Below are positions 1-12,344 of a stretch of DNA of 64,000 nucleotides, one piece after another (the first letter of the stretch is position 1; every line of letters begins with the position of its first letter). The notes under the pieces were generated by a model that worked only from the letters and a program-made list of their open reading frames with translations, ran no database searches and was not told the origin of the DNA. Both the position numbers and the translations under genes were made by a program. Origin of the DNA: Heterohyrax brucei (lineage: Eukaryota > Chordata > Mammalia > Hyracoidea > Procaviidae); contig CM053166.1 in the NCBI GenBank assembly GCA_028571685.1, forward strand, positions 59,792,111-59,856,110. Direction: 5' to 3'.

Positions 1-68
1 TCTTAAAGGCAGCAAGACTCAAAGCAAAGCTTACATTCAGAGCTTTCATTGGATTTCTCAGGAGAAAC

Positions 69-270
69 AATGGCACAGAGACAGTGGCATAACACATTCA
101 AAGCCTTGAAGGAGAACTTCCAACCAAGAATTATATGTCCTGCAAAGCTATCTTTCAAATATGAAAATGAAATTAAGACATTCACAGATAAATAGAAACT
201 CAGAGACTTTGCAAAAACCAAACCAAAGCTGCAAGAATCTCTTGGCTTTGGCTTGGAAGAACAAAACCAC
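69..270 (+). pseudogene. L1-A ORF1 C-terminal remnant
   Basis: The frame opening at the ATG at 69 reads like the C-terminal domain of L1 ORF1p, the RNA-binding chaperone. It has an RQWHNTF-like block, then PRIICPAKLSFKYENEIKTF and a KLRDFAKT block. A TAG at about 193 breaks the frame in the middle of the conserved tail. L1-F carries the equivalent region at 63,058-63,250. No function is expected. Confidence 0.75.
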
Positions 271-659
271 TAAGTTTATATTTTAGAAGCAAATAAAGGA
301 CACATCACCTGGAAACCTACTCAGTTAGAGAAGGCTCCAAACTCACTTGAGGCTATAATAGTGAAAGAAATGATCCAGGGATGTACTACAGTCATTATAG
401 TCCTTCCAGATGGAGAGGAAGTTGACAAGACTGGTAGAAATCCAAATTGGGTTTATACATAGTTTATCAAGGTGGATCATAGGGGCAGCTGTAAAGCACA
501 GTAAAGATGCAACATATCAAATCAATAAACATAATACAGGAGTCTCAACAACCACAAAGCCAACCCTGAAAAAGATGAAAACTCAACTCACAAAGAAGAA
601 TCTCCCAGAAGAGATGAGAACAACAGAGAAAACATCAACACAAAAACAAACATATCACA

Positions 660-1950
660 ATGATAGCACTGAACACATACCTTTCAATAATTACATTGAA
701 TGTGAATGGACTGAATGCTCCAGTAAAGAGACATCGAGTAACATCTTGGATCAAAAGATGTGACCTATCCATATGTTGCCTACAAGAAACTCACCTTAGA
801 CTTAAAGATAGGAGCAAACTGAAAATTAAAGAATGGAAGAATATATATCAAGCTAACAATGAACAAAGAAGAGCAGGTGTGGCAATTCTAATCTCCAATA
901 AAATCGATTTTAATATAAAATCCACCATCGTGGACAAGAATGGACACTATTTACTGCTGAAGCGTTTAACACACAAGAAAGACTTAACAATATTAAATAT
1001 TTATGCACCTAATATTAGAGCACCTAAATACATCAAAGAAACACTGACTGCACTTTCAAAAAGGAGATAGATCACTCCACAATAATAGTGGGAGACTTTA
1101 ACACTCCACTCTCAATACTGGAGAGATCATCTAGTAAGAGGCTCAATAAAGGCACAGAAGATCTTATTGCCACAATTAACCAACTCAACGTCATCGACAT
1201 ATACAGAGCTGTGTATCCATAAGTCGACAACTACACCTTCTTCTCCATTCACTGCACATGGAACATTCTCCAGAATATAAGACATAAAGCAATTCTCAAC
1301 AAAATCCATACCTTTGAATTAATGCAAACTATCTTGTATCTTCTCAGATCATAAAGCCATGAAAGTCAAAATCAATAGCAGAAAAGACATAGATGGAAAG
1401 TGGAACTCATGGAAAACTGAACAACATCTTGTTCTAAATACCATGGGTTAAAAAAAAAATCAAGGATTAAGTAAAATTACGAATTCCAATGAGAATGAAA
1501 ACACTTCCTACAAGAACCTATGGGATACAGCCAAAGAAGTGTGCAGAAGTCAGTTTATCTCCATAAATGCACACATGTGGAAGGAAGAAAGAAACCAAAT
1601 CAAAAACTAACCCTACAGCTTGAACCAGTAGAGAGAGAACAACAGAGGAATCTCTCAGGCATCAGAAGAAAACAGGTCATAAAGATTAGAGCAGAACTAC
1701 ATGAATTAGAGAATAGAAGAACAGCTGAAAAAATTGAAAAGACCAAAAACTGTTTTTTTTAAAAGATCAACAAAATTGACAAACCATTCCCCAAACTTAC
1801 TTAAGAAAAAAAGAAAAGGAAACAAATAGCCCAAGTAAGAAATGAGAGGGGAGTTGTCATAACAAATCCAACAGAAATCAAAAATATCATAACTGAATAC
1901 TATGAAAGACTGTACTCCAACAAATTTGAAAACCTAGAGGAAATGGACAT
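660..1950 (+). pseudogene. L1-A ORF2 endonuclease region, broken
   Basis: The frame from ATG 660 to the TAG at 1068 encodes 136 residues of the L1 ORF2p apurinic-like endonuclease. LNVNGLNAP near residue 12 carries the metal-site Asn, and CLQETHL near residue 40 carries the catalytic Glu. An NIYAPN block follows near residue 115. After 1068 the homology continues in other frames through the rest of the endonuclease and the linker to about 1950, with several stops and frameshifts. The reverse transcriptase is deleted. The ATG choice matches the usual L1 ORF2 start (M-T/I-A-L-N-T/S-Y). Confidence 0.85.
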
Positions 1951-1998
1951 AGGGGTAATGCTGGGAGCATTAATACACAGCATAAACAGATTATGCAA

Positions 1999-2084
1999 AA
2001 TATTACTGACAATGCACAAACAGCAGAATATAAAAATATTACTAGCATGTACAGAATATTACTAACAATGCACAAACAGCAGAA
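1999..2084 (+). repeat. Tandem duplication inside L1-A
   Basis: The block at 1999-2028 recurs at 2055-2084 with one mismatch in 30 bases. The offset of 56 bases indicates a short tandem duplication within the L1 3' region. Other L1 copies in the window carry this block once. Confidence 0.8.
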
Positions 2085-2562
2085 GAGAAAATAGATAAAT
2101 GGGAACTACTAAAAATCAAACAATTATGCTCATCCAAAGACTTCACCAAAAGAGAGTAAAAAGGACTGGGGAAACAACATTTGGCCACTGTGAATCTGAT
2201 CGGCGTCTAATCTCCATAATCTACGAGGTACCATAAAACCTCAACAAGAAAAGGCAAATAACCCAGTTTAAAAAATGGGCAAAGGATATGAACAGGTACT
2301 TCACCAAAGAAGATATCCAGGATGCTAACAGATACATAAAGAAATGCCCACGATCATTAGTCATCAGAGAAATCCAAGCCAAAATTTATGAGATACCATC
2401 TCACCCCAGCAAGGTTAGCATTAATCCAGTGAACACAAAATAACAAATGTTGGAGAGGTTGTGGAGAGATTGGAACTCTTCTACAATGTTGGTGAGAATG
2501 TAAAATGGTACAACCATTTTGAAAATTGATTTGCCGCTCTCTTAAAAAGCTAGAAATAGAGC

Positions 2563-3244
2563 AAAAGTGTTTGATTCTTAACAGTTCCCATTTATCTATT
2601 TTCTCCTCTGAGGGCACAGCAAATGGTCTCAACTCAGCAGGAACGGATGATCACTGAGGACCAAAATGACATGCAGTAAAGACAACCCAGAAGATAGAGC
2701 GACCCACATGAGTGGGTGCCTACATCGACTTGGAACTGGAAGAACTGGATGGTGTCTGGCCACCACCATTGATAGCCGTGATGGAGCTCACTAAGTTGAG
2801 TCTCACTGGCAACACAAGAATAAAAAGGGGTGCATCCTGAGATCTCCACTAAAAGACCTCAATTGATGTTCCAGCAGTTTTGGGGTTCCCCTGGGAGCAT
2901 GGCCCCTGGCCTTGATGCTGCCCTTGCCCATAAATCATAGCGAAGTTCCACTCTTTGGACACGAATGGATTGGACTTGGTGATGCAGAGTGACCATATAT
3001 TGGACACACTTTATGGTTCTATACATCTATAGGATATTATCCTGCTGACCTCTGGCTGGAGGAAGGAGAGTGGGTGGAGAGGAGGGAAATAAGACACTGT
3101 TGAGAGAACGAGACATGTATGGAGCAGAGAAGAATAGTGTGCTGTCACCAGACAGGGAGAGCAGTGGAAACTGCATATAGGTGGGCATGTAAATTTATAT
3201 GGGAATGTACATTTCCACACGGTCATATTAAATAAAATAATAAT
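2563..3244 (+). mobile_element. L1 3'UTR insertion (type B 3'UTR) in L1-A, with inverted 5' piece
   Basis: This block interrupts L1-A. The host sequence AGCTAGAAATAGA occurs just before it (ending near 2562) and again just after it (from about 3250), giving a target-site duplication of about 17 bases. The first 45 bases match the L1 ORF2 3' region in reverse orientation. The rest is a plus-strand L1 3'UTR ending in an AATAAAATAAT-rich tail. This is the layout of twin-primed L1 insertion. The 3'UTR differs from those of L1-A, C, D, E and F but shares short blocks with them, so it is a separate L1 lineage. Related copies lie at 57,495-57,925 and 14,136-14,218. Confidence 0.8.
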
Positions 3245-4103
3245 AAAAAAAGCTAGAAATAGAAACACCATATGATCCAACAGTCCCACTTCTTGAAAGA
3301 TATCCTAGCAAGATAAGGGCTGTCACACTAACAGATACATGCACATGGATGTTTATTGCAGTACTTTCCACATCAGCAAAAATATATAATCAACCTAGGT
3401 ACCATTTAACAGATGCATGGATAAACTATAGTATATTCACATGATGGAATATTACCCAAAGAAAAAGAATAAGATGATTTTAGTAAATATCTCATAATGT
3501 GGAACCATGTGGAAGACATTATGCTGAATAAAATTGGTCACATTGAAAAGGACAAACATTGTACGAGACCACTATTATAAGTACTTAAGACAAAGTTTTA
3601 GCACAGAAGAAAATAATCTTTGATGGTTACAAGGACTGTAGATTAGAATTGGGTTAGTTGAAGGGAGTGACAGGAGGCAGTAGAAGGGAGGTTAGCACAA
3701 CTGGACTACATCTAAAGCTAAAAGCTTTTATAAATACAACTCAACATTTTGAAGGATAGAATAGCAGGGACAGGGGGGTGGGGACCAAGGTTTCAGGGGA
3801 CATCTAGGGTAGTTGGTATAACTTTTTTACTTTTAAAGAAAATGTTCTGCATACCACTTTGGTGAGTGGCATCTGGAGTCTTAAGAGCTAGCAAGTGGCC
3901 ATCTAGGCAGCATCTATTGGTTCCAATACACTTGGAGCAGAGGAGAATGAAGAACATCAAATATATGAGGAAAATATGAGCCCAGCAAATAGAATGTGCC
4001 ATATGATCCAGAAACTACATCAGCATGAGACCAGAATAACTAGGTGGTACCTGACCACCACCAAAGATTGCCGTAACAGGGAACACAACATAAAATCCAT
4101 GTG
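3245..4103 (+). mobile_element. L1-A LINE, middle of 3' region
   Basis: L1-A resumes after the insertion with the end of the ORF2 homology and then the 3'UTR, including the block reading GGGGACATCTAGG that L1-C and L1-D also have. It stops at about 4103, where the minus-strand RTE begins, and resumes at 7232. Confidence 0.85.
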
Positions 4104-7100
4104 TTGTTTGGTGGCTTTGAGTTGGTTCTTACTCGTAGGAACCCCCATGTACAACAGAACAAAACACTGCCTGGTCCTGCACCATGACCACAGTAGTTTT
4201 TATACTGTAGCTACTGTGTCAGTCCGTCAATTTGAGGGTTATCCTCTTCTTCACTGGTCCTCTACCAAGCATGATGTCCTTCTCCAGGATTGCTCTCTAT
4301 TGATAACATGTTCAAAGTATGTAAGATGCAGTTTTGCTGTCTTTGCTTCCAGGGAACACTGTGGTTGTACTTCTTCAAGAACAGTTCTGTTTTTTCTTTT
4401 GGCAGTCCATGGTACACTCAGTATTCTCCTCCAACACCACAATTCAAAGGTATCAATTCTTCTGCTATCTTAATTATTCACTGTCTGGCTAGCTTTCGCA
4501 TGCATATGATGTGATTGAAAATACCGTTTCTTGGGTCAGGCACACCTTAGTCTTCAAGGTGATGTCTTTAATTTTCAACACGTTAAAGAGGGGCTTTGCA
4601 GCAGATTTTCCCAGGGCAATGTGTCTTTTGATTCTTGACTGCTGCTTCCATGGGCATTGACTGTGGAACCAAGTAAAATGAAATCCTTGACAACCTCACT
4701 GCTTTCTCCATTTATCATGGCATTGCTTATTAGTCTGACTGTGAGGATTTTTGTTTTCTTGATCCTGAGGTGCAATCCCTACTGAAGGCTCTGATCTTTG
4801 ATCTTCATCAGTAAGTGTTTCAAATCCTCTTCACTTCCAGCAAGCAAGGTTGTGTCACATGCATGATGCAGGTGGTTAATGAGTCTTCCTTCAATCCTGA
4901 TACCTTGTTCTTCTTCATATAGTCCAGCCTCTTGGATTCAGCATACAGATTGAAAAGTTCTGGTGAAAGGATACAACCAGGATGTGTGTCTTTCCTGAGT
5001 TTAAAGTGTATAGTGTTCCCTTGTTTTGTCTGTGCAGCTACTTCTTGATCCATATACAGATTTCTCATAAGCACAGTTAATTGTTCTGGAATCCCATTCT
5101 CCACAATGTTGTCCATACTTACGATCCACCCAGTCGAATGCCTTTGCCTAGTCAATGAAAAAAATCTTTCCGGTATTCTCTGCTTTCAGCCAAGTTTCAC
5201 CTGATATTAGCAATGATATCCCTGGTTGCACATCCTCTTCTGAACCCGGCTTGAATTTCTGGCCGTTCTCTGTCAATGTACTGTGGCAGTCACTTTTGAA
5301 TGATCTTTTGCAAAATTTTACTTGAATGTGATATTCATGGTATTGTTTGATAATTTCTGTATTCGGTTGGATCACATTTCTTTAGAATGGGCATAAATAT
5401 GATTCTCTTCCAGTTAGTCAGCCAGGTAGCTGTCCTCCAAATTTCTTGGTATGGATGAGTGAGCACTTCCAGCATTACATCCATTTGTTGAAACATCTCA
5501 GTTGGTCTTCCATCAATTCCTAGAGCCTTGTTTTTTTGTCGGTGCTTTCAATGCAGCTTCAACTTCTTCCTTCAGTACCATCAGTTCCTGGTCATATGCT
5601 GCCTCTTGAAATGGCGAAAGTTGACCAGTTCTTTGTGGTATAATGATTCTGTTTATTCCTTCCATTTTCTTCTGATGTTGCCTGAGTTGTTTAATATTTT
5701 CCCTATAGAATCCTTCACTGTTGAAACACAAGGCTTGAATTTTTTTCTTCCTGTTGTCAGCTTAAGAAATGCAGAGCATGTTCTTCCTCTTTGGTTTTCT
5801 ATTTCTACCTCTTTGCACATGTCATTATATTACTTTACTTCATCTTCTCAAGCCATCCTTTGAAATCTTCTGTTCAGTTCTTTCACTGCATCATTCCTTC
5901 CTTTTGCTTTAGCTACTCGACCTTCAAGAGTAAGTTTCAGAGTCTCTTTCTGACACCCAGTTTGGTCTTTTCTTTCTTTCCTGTCTTTCCAATGACCTTT
6001 TGCTTTTTTCATGGATGATGTCTTTGACATCATTCCATAACTCATCTGGTCTTTGGTCATTAGTGTTCAACTCATCAAATTTGTTCTTGAGATGGTTTCT
6101 GAACTCAGGTGGGATAAACTTAATGTCATGCTTTGGCTCTTGTGGACTTGTTCTAATTTTCTTCAGTCTCAGTTTGAACTTGCATACAAGGAGTTGACAG
6201 TCTGTGCTGCTGTCAGCACCTGGGCTTATTATGACTGCTGATATTGAATTTTCATCACCTCTTTCTACATATACAGTTGGTTTGATTCCTGTGTATTCCA
6301 TATGGCAATATCCATATGTACAGTCATCATTTATGTTGGTGACAAAAGTTTATTTCCAATGAAGAATGCGTTCATCTTACAAAATTCTATCATGTGATCT
6401 CCAGCATCATTTCTATCACCAAGGCTGTATTTTCCAGCTACTGATCTTTCTTCTTTCTTTCCAGCCTTTACATTCCAATCACCAGTAATTATCAATGCAT
6501 CCTGATTGCAGGTCCAATCAATTTTGGACTGCAGACACTGGTAAAAATCTTCAATTTCTTCATCTTTGGCCTTAGTGGTTGATGTGTAAATTTGAATAAT
6601 AGTCATATTAACTGGCCTCCTTTCGAGGAGTACCGATATTATCCTCTCACTGACAGCATTGTATACTTCAGGACAGATCTTGAAATATTCTTTTTGATGA
6701 TGAATGCAACATCATTCCTCTTCAGGTTTTCATTCCCGGCACAGTAGACCATATGATTGTCTGATTCAAAATGGCCAGTACTGGTCCATTTCAGTACAGT
6801 AATGCCTAGGATACTGATGTTTATGCATTCCATTTCATTTTTCATGATTTCCAATTTTCCTAGATTCATGCTTTTACATTCCATGTTCTGACTATTAATG
6901 GATTTTTGCAGCTGTTTCTTCTTATTTTCAGTCATGCCACATCAGCAAATGGAGGTCCTGAAGGCTTTACCCTATCCATGTCATTAAGTTCCACTCTACT
7001 TTGAGGAGACAGTTCTTCCCCATGTTGGAGTACCTTCCAACATGAGGGGCTCATTTTCTGTCACTGTATCTGACAATGTTACACTACTATTCAAAGGCTT

Positions 7101-7231
7101 TCACTAGCTAATTCATTTCAGAGGTAGACTGCCTGGTCCTTCTTCCTAGTCTGTCTTAGTCTGGAAGCCCAGCTGAAACCTGTCTGCCATGGGTCATCCT
7201 GCTGGTATCTGAATACCAGTGATATCATCAC
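4104..7231 (-). mobile_element. RTE (BovB-type) LINE copy 1, inserted in L1-A 3'UTR
   Basis: A near-complete RTE lies on the minus strand, with its 5' end near 7231 and its 3' end near 4104. The pieces in order are endonuclease (about 6935-6331), linker (about 6301-5848), reverse transcriptase (about 5731-4820) and C-terminal domain (4442-4251). Both flanks are the same L1 3'UTR, so the RTE inserted after L1-A. The 5'-most bases are shorter than in copy 2, and no clear target duplication is visible. Confidence 0.9.
4251..6935 (-). pseudogene. RTE ORF (endonuclease-reverse transcriptase), copy 1, broken
   Basis: Several minus-strand fragments read like one RTE polyprotein: an endonuclease with a GDWNVKAG block near 6480, a linker with KSKRSLERQERKKRP near 5960, and a reverse transcriptase with CILSPELFNLYAE near 4940. 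The polymerase box at 4854-4865 reads HACD instead of YADD, so an active-site Asp is gone. Stops and frameshifts separate the parts. The ORF would copy RTE RNA at nicked DNA if intact; this copy cannot. Confidence 0.85.
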
Positions 7232-7672
7232 TCGCGTAGCAGGAGAAAAATGGGAGTACATAACTAGAGCTCTATTAAAACACCACACTTGATATTCTGC
7301 CAGTCTGTAGGGTCCCCTGAGGATATGGCCCTCGACTCTCTGTTAGTCTAGTGATGGAGGTAGTACTGAAGGCAAATCTTCAGACAAAGATTGGACTGGC
7401 CTGTAAACCATAGAGAGTGATGCTGGTTAAGGATATGTTTCGTCTCTTAAATATATACATGAGGCTACCTAGGCAGATGCTCGCTAGAGGTGAAATGAGA
7501 AGGTGGAGGGGGCCAGAAGTTAGTTGAATGGATATGAAAACTATAAAGTGGAAAGGAGTGTGCTGCCATGGGTTGGTAGTGGGGGGAAAGCAGTTAGAGT
7601 TACATAGTTACATGTGATTTAGATTGTAAGCTGGTATTTAAAGCACAATAAAATACTTTTTTAAAAAATAAA
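7232..7672 (+). mobile_element. L1-A LINE, 3' end
   Basis: The L1-A 3'UTR continues after the RTE. It includes the AGCAGGAGAAAAATGG block, a region matching 34,200-34,650 of L1-D, and a terminal AAAGCACAATAAAATAC with a short A-rich tail. This is the true 3' end of L1-A. Confidence 0.85.
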
Positions 7673-7826
7673 AATACAATCCATTATAAACGTTAGTTTC
7701 ATTTTGCCAAAAAAGGCATATTCTTGATCTCCGCTCCCAAAGAGTCTCTCGTTCAGTATGTGTAGGGTAAGGATCTAGCATCTGTACTTTGAACAAAATT
7801 TCCAAATTATTTGTAGATAATTTAAA

Positions 7827-7828
<2 letters not shown>

Positions 7829-7894
<66 letters not shown>
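7829..7894 (+). repeat. (GT)33 dinucleotide repeat
   Basis: An uninterrupted run of 33 GT units. A pure run of this length is usually variable in length between individuals. Confidence 0.98.
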
Positions 7895-7896
<2 letters not shown>

Positions 7897-7982
7897 AAAA
7901 ATAGCACCATGATTTTGGAGGAAATCTGGCCTCATTTGTACACCTTGAACCTTACCTTGTATATAATGAAGACCCTGATTAT

Positions 7983-8147
7983 TCCTGGAACTGTAGCACA
8001 GTGGTTAAGTACTACATCTGCTAACCAAAAGGTTTGCTGTTTGAATCTGCCAGGTGCTCCTTGGAAACTCTGTGGGACAGTTTTACTCTGCAGTATAGGG
8101 TCACTATGAGGTGAAATCGACTCGATGGTGCTGGGTTTGGTTTTCAT
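7983..8147 (+). mobile_element. AfroSINE (tRNA-derived SINE)
   Basis: Plus-strand SINE. A tRNA-like head (AGCACAGTGGTTAAG, then GCTAACCAAAAGG and a B-box-like GTTTGAATCT) is followed by a CTTGGAAAC body. The RTE-like tail is GGGTCACTATGAG then GACTCGATGG, ending in GGGTTTGGTTTTC. Confidence 0.9.
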
Positions 8148-8764
8148 CTTAAGTAAGCTTAGAAAACCAAGAATATTATTATTATCATTATTATATAAGG
8201 GCAATCAGGTACAAAATCTCAGTGAAAAAACACTTGTGCATTTCTTTCTGAAAACTTTGTTCTGAAAGCACAAATTGCTTTAATAATTTCAGATAAATTA
8301 CTTAGAAATCCATATCTGCTTTTCTTCCTGGAACTTTCTTGAAGAATGAATATAGTTTCCCTCCCATTATTTATTCTTTTCTGTCACTCTTAGAATTTTG
8401 ACTTTTTGAAAAGTATTTTATGTGAAGTTTTTCAAATATGCAATGTACAAATTAGATGTAGGAAAATAGGGAAAGAGGGTGGAGAAAGAAATTTGCATTA
8501 TTGGCAGGACTGGCCCTCATGGGCCCCAAGATTAACTTAGGTATCACATGGAAACTGGAAGACTGTTTCATTACATCTAATTAACAACTGTTGTCTCAGT
8601 ATACAACTTGTCTTTAGATAGCACTGAAAAGTTGTATTCTTGAGGAACTCACTCTGTCACAAAAAATAGTTTAAAGCCGTGTTTAGATTTTGCCAAATAG
8701 AACATTTGCAAGTAGCTGGGGGAACTGAGAAAGTTATTTATATATTGTAAAGTAGTCTGTTACA
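8148..8764. other. No gene or recognised repeat
   Basis: AT-rich sequence with a short (ATT)n stretch near 8175-8195. No open frame with coding character and no repeat that I recognise. Confidence 0.5.
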
Positions 8765-8966
8765 CCTGTCCTTGGACATATCAGTTCCACTTGTAGGTAT
8801 TTGCCCAAGAAAAATTAAAAAACATGTTCACAGAACACCTTACACAAGAATGTACTTGACAGTTTGATTTATAATAACCAAAAACTTAAAGCAACTCAAA
8901 TGCTCAATTATATAAGACTGTATAAACTATATAAACAAATTATGACATACTTGTGAAATACAATGG
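8765..8966 (+). mobile_element. Old L1M-type LINE 3' fragment, left half
   Basis: The sequence resembles the ORF2 end of an ancient L1M: a CAGTTCCACTTGTAGGTATT block, then a GATTTATAATAACCAAAA block. It ends at the target site ATACAATGG (8958-8966) and continues at 12,133. Confidence 0.7.
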
Positions 8967-11900
8967 TTTTGTTAGGTGTTGTTGAGTTGGATCTGACTCA
9001 TAGTGACCCCATGTACAACCAAACAAAATAATGCCTGGTCCTGTACCATTCTCACAATCCTTGTTATGCTTAAGCCCATTGTTGCAGTCACTGTGTCAAA
9101 TTCATCTCATTGAGTGTCTTTCTCTTTTCCCTTACCATCTATTTTACCAAGACTGATGTACTTCTTCAGGGACTGATCTCCCCAATAACATGTCCAAAGT
9201 ACATGAAATGTAGTCTCACTGTCCTTGTTTCTAAGGGGCATTCTGGCTGCATTTCTTCTGAGACAGATTTGTTTCTTCTTTCGGCAGTCCATGGTATATT
9301 CAGTACTTGGCTGCAACACTGAAATTCAAAGATTTCAATTCTTCAGTCTTCCTATTGATCATCCAGCTGTCACATGCGTAGAAGCCAATTGAACACACCA
9401 TGCCTTAAGCCAGGTATACCACACTCATCAAGATATCTCTGTTTTCAAAATTTTAAAGAAGTGTTTTGTAGCAGATTTGCCCACTGCAGTGTATCATTTG
9501 ATTTCTTGACTGCTGCTTTCCTGGGTGTTGATCATGGATTCAAGTAAAATGAAATCTTTGACAACTTCAATCTTTTTGCCATTTATCATGATGTTCCTTA
9601 TTGATCAAGTTGTGAGGGTTTTCGTTTTATGTTGAAGAGTTATCCATACTGAGGCCTACAGTCTTTGATCCTCATCAATAATTGCTTCAAGTCCTTTTCA
9701 TTTTCAGCAAGCCAGATTGTATCATCTGCATAACACAGGTTGTTAATGAGTCTTCCTCCAATCCTGATGCCCTGTTCTTCTTTATGTAATCCAGCTTCTC
9801 AGATTAGTTGCTCAGCATACAGATTGAATAGATAGGGTGAAAGGACACAACCTCACTCACACCTTTCCTGTCTTTGAAATACACAGTACCCTCTTGTTCT
9901 GTTTGAACAACTACTTCTTGATCTATGTACATGTTCCTCATGAGCACAACTGAGTGTTCTTGAATTCCCATTCTTTACAATGTTATCCATAATTTGTTAT
10001 GACTCACACAGGTGACTGCTATTGCGTAGTCAATAAAACTCAAGTAAACATCTTTCTAGTATTCTCTGCTTTCAGCCAGGATCCATTCTGACACAAGCAA
10101 TGATATCCTGATTCCGTTTCTTCTTTTGAATCCAGCTTGAATTTCTGACAGGTCCCTGTTGATATACTGCTGCAGCCACTTTTAAAAATGACCTTCAGCA
10201 AAATTTTACTTGGGTGTGGTATTAATGATGTTGTTCAGTAATCTCCACATTTGGTTGGATCACCTTTCATGGAAATAAGCATAAATAGAGATCTCTCCCA
10301 GTGGGTTGGCCAAGTAACTGTCTTCTAAATTTCTTGATATAAATGAAAGAGCACTTGCAGTGGTGCATCTTTTTGTTTTTGTAATATCTCAATTGGTATT
10401 TTGTCTGTTCCTGGAGCCTTGTTTTTTGTCAGTGCCTTCATCACAACTTTGACTTATTCCTTCAGTACCATTGGTTCCTGATCGTATACTGCCTCCTGAA
10501 ATGGTTGACTATCAACCAATTGTGTTTGGTACAGTGACTTTGTATTCCTTATATCTTCTTTTGATGCTGCCTGAATTGTTTAATATTTTCTCTGTAGAAT
10601 CCTTCAATATTGCAACTTGAAGCTTGAATTTTTTATTTATTTCTTTTAGTTTGAGAAATTCCCACTTGTGTCCTTCCCTTTTGGTTGTCTGTCTCAACAT
10701 CTTTGTCCATGTCATAATAATACTTTACTTTGTCTTCTTTCTTGAGCTGTCCTTTGAAACCTTCTGTGAAGCTCTTTTACTTCACTTCTTTCACTTCAGC
10801 TTCTCAATGTTCAAAAGTAACTTTTAGAGTGCATTTTGAGGTCCGTTTTGGTCATTTCTTTCTATAGACCTCTTGCTTTCTTCATACATAATGTCCCTGA
10901 TGTCATTCTACAACTTGTCAGGTCTTGGATTGTTAGTGTTCAGTGCATGAAATCTATTCTTGAGATGGTCTCTGAATTTAGGTGGGGTATACTTAGGATC
11001 ATACTTTGGCTCTCATAGACTTGTTCTAATATTCTTCACTTTCAATTTGAACTTACATATGAGCAATTGATGGTTTGCTCCACTGTTGGTCCCTGGCATT
11101 GTTCTGATCAATAATAGTAAGTTTTTCTAACATCTCCTTCCACAGGTATCGTAGATTTGATTCCCATGTATTCCATCTGTCAAGGCCCAAGTGTATAGTC
11201 ACCACTTATGTTGGTGAAAAAGGTATTTGCAATGAGGAAGTCATTAATCCTGCAAAATTCTATCATGTGATCTATGGCACTGTTTCTATCATCAAGCCCA
11301 TATTTTCCAACAGCTGATCCTTCTTTGTTTCCAGCTTTTGTATTTCAATCATCAGTAATTATCAGTGCATCCTGATTGCGTATCTGATTAATTTCAGACT
11401 GCAGAAGTTACTAAATGTCTTCAGTTTCTTTTTCTCTGGCCTTAGTGTTTGGTGCATAAATAGAAATAATAGTAATATTAACTTGTCTTCCCGAGATGTG
11501 TAGGGATACTGTTATTACTGACAGCATTGTACTTTGAGATGTATTTTGAAATGTTCTTTTTGACAGTAAATGTAATGCTGTTCCTCTTCAAGTTATCATT
11601 CCTGGCATAAAATACGATTCTCTGGTTCAAAGTGGCCAGTATCAGTCCATTTCAGCTCAGGATATTGATGTTTATGCATTCTATTTCATTTTTGACAACT
11701 TCCTATTTTCCTATATTCATACTTCATACATTTCACATTCTGATTACTAGTGGATATTTACAGCTTTTTCTTCTCATTTGAGTTGTGCCACATCATCAAA
11801 TGAAGGTTTCAAAAGCTTGACTCCATCCATATTATTAATACTGACTCTATCTTGAGGAGGCAGCTCTTCCCTTGTCATATTTTGAGTACCTTCTAACCTG

Positions 11901-12132
11901 GGGGACTCATCTTCTGGCACTATATCAGACAATGCTCTCTTGTTATTTATAAGGTTTCACTGGGTAATTCTTTTTAGAAGGAGACTGCTGGGTCCTTCTT
12001 CCTAGTCTGTTTTAGTCTGGAAGCTCATCTGAAAGCAATCAACCACAGGTGACCTTGTTGGTTCTTGAATACTGGTATAACTTCCAGCATTACAACAACA
12101 AGCAAGCCCCTAAACTCACAGATACATGGAAG
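8967..12132 (-). mobile_element. RTE LINE copy 2, near full length, with target duplication
   Basis: A 3,166-base minus-strand RTE flanked by the direct repeat ATACAATGG at 8958-8966 and 12,133-12,141. The flanks join to give one continuous L1M 3' end. The 3' end (left) carries the GTTAGGTGTTGTTGAG tail that SINEs share. The 5' end (right) reaches the region matching 24,233 and 42,690, with a small deletion. This is the most complete RTE in the window. Confidence 0.92.
9107..11800 (-). pseudogene. RTE ORF, copy 2, broken
   Basis: The minus-strand homology covers the endonuclease (about 11,800-11,200), linker, reverse transcriptase and C-terminal part (to about 9107). The polymerase box at 9721-9732 still reads YADD, so the catalytic Asp pair is kept. 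Many stops and frameshifts break the frame; the longest pieces are only about 70 codons (for example 9107-9319 and 10,512-10,715). Confidence 0.8.
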
Positions 12133-12344
12133 ATACAATGGAATACTAGTCAGCAAAGAAATACAAAGGAATAAAACTATAGACACATGCATCCAAATGG
12201 ATGATCTCACAGACACTAAGCTCAGTGAATGATCCCAGACACACAAAAACAAAAAAAACTCATATACTGTGTGGTTCTATTAATAATTTTCTCAAATAGG
12301 CAAAATAAATTCATGGTGTGGAGAAAAAAAACAGAAAACAGAAT
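12133..12344 (+). mobile_element. Old L1M-type LINE 3' fragment, middle
   Basis: This continues the fragment at 8765-8966. GGAATACTAGTCAGC and the following blocks match the end of an ancient L1. A small piece of RTE sequence interrupts it at 12,345. Confidence 0.7.

Larger units (their letters stand above)
1..2545 (+). mobile_element. L1-A LINE, 5' part (ORF1 tail, inter-ORF, ORF2 5' part, then 3' region)
   Basis: The order matches a mammalian L1 on the plus strand. Bases 1-270 hold the end of ORF1, 271-659 the inter-ORF spacer, and 660 to about 1950 the start of ORF2. At about 1950 the sequence jumps to the ORF2 C-terminal and 3' region, so about 2 kb, including all of the reverse transcriptase, is missing. 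The element then runs to 2545, where a later insertion splits it. It continues at 3245-4103 and 7232-7672. The left end lies outside the window. L1 assignment is secure; the subfamily is not known. Confidence 0.9.

Noticed and set aside
3976-4473. 165-codon plus frame
   Set aside because: It runs from the L1-A 3'UTR into the reverse strand of the RTE, so it is antisense noise.
7638-8109. Two frames encoding long Thr-His or Cys-Val repeats
   Set aside because: They are translations of the (GT)n repeat.
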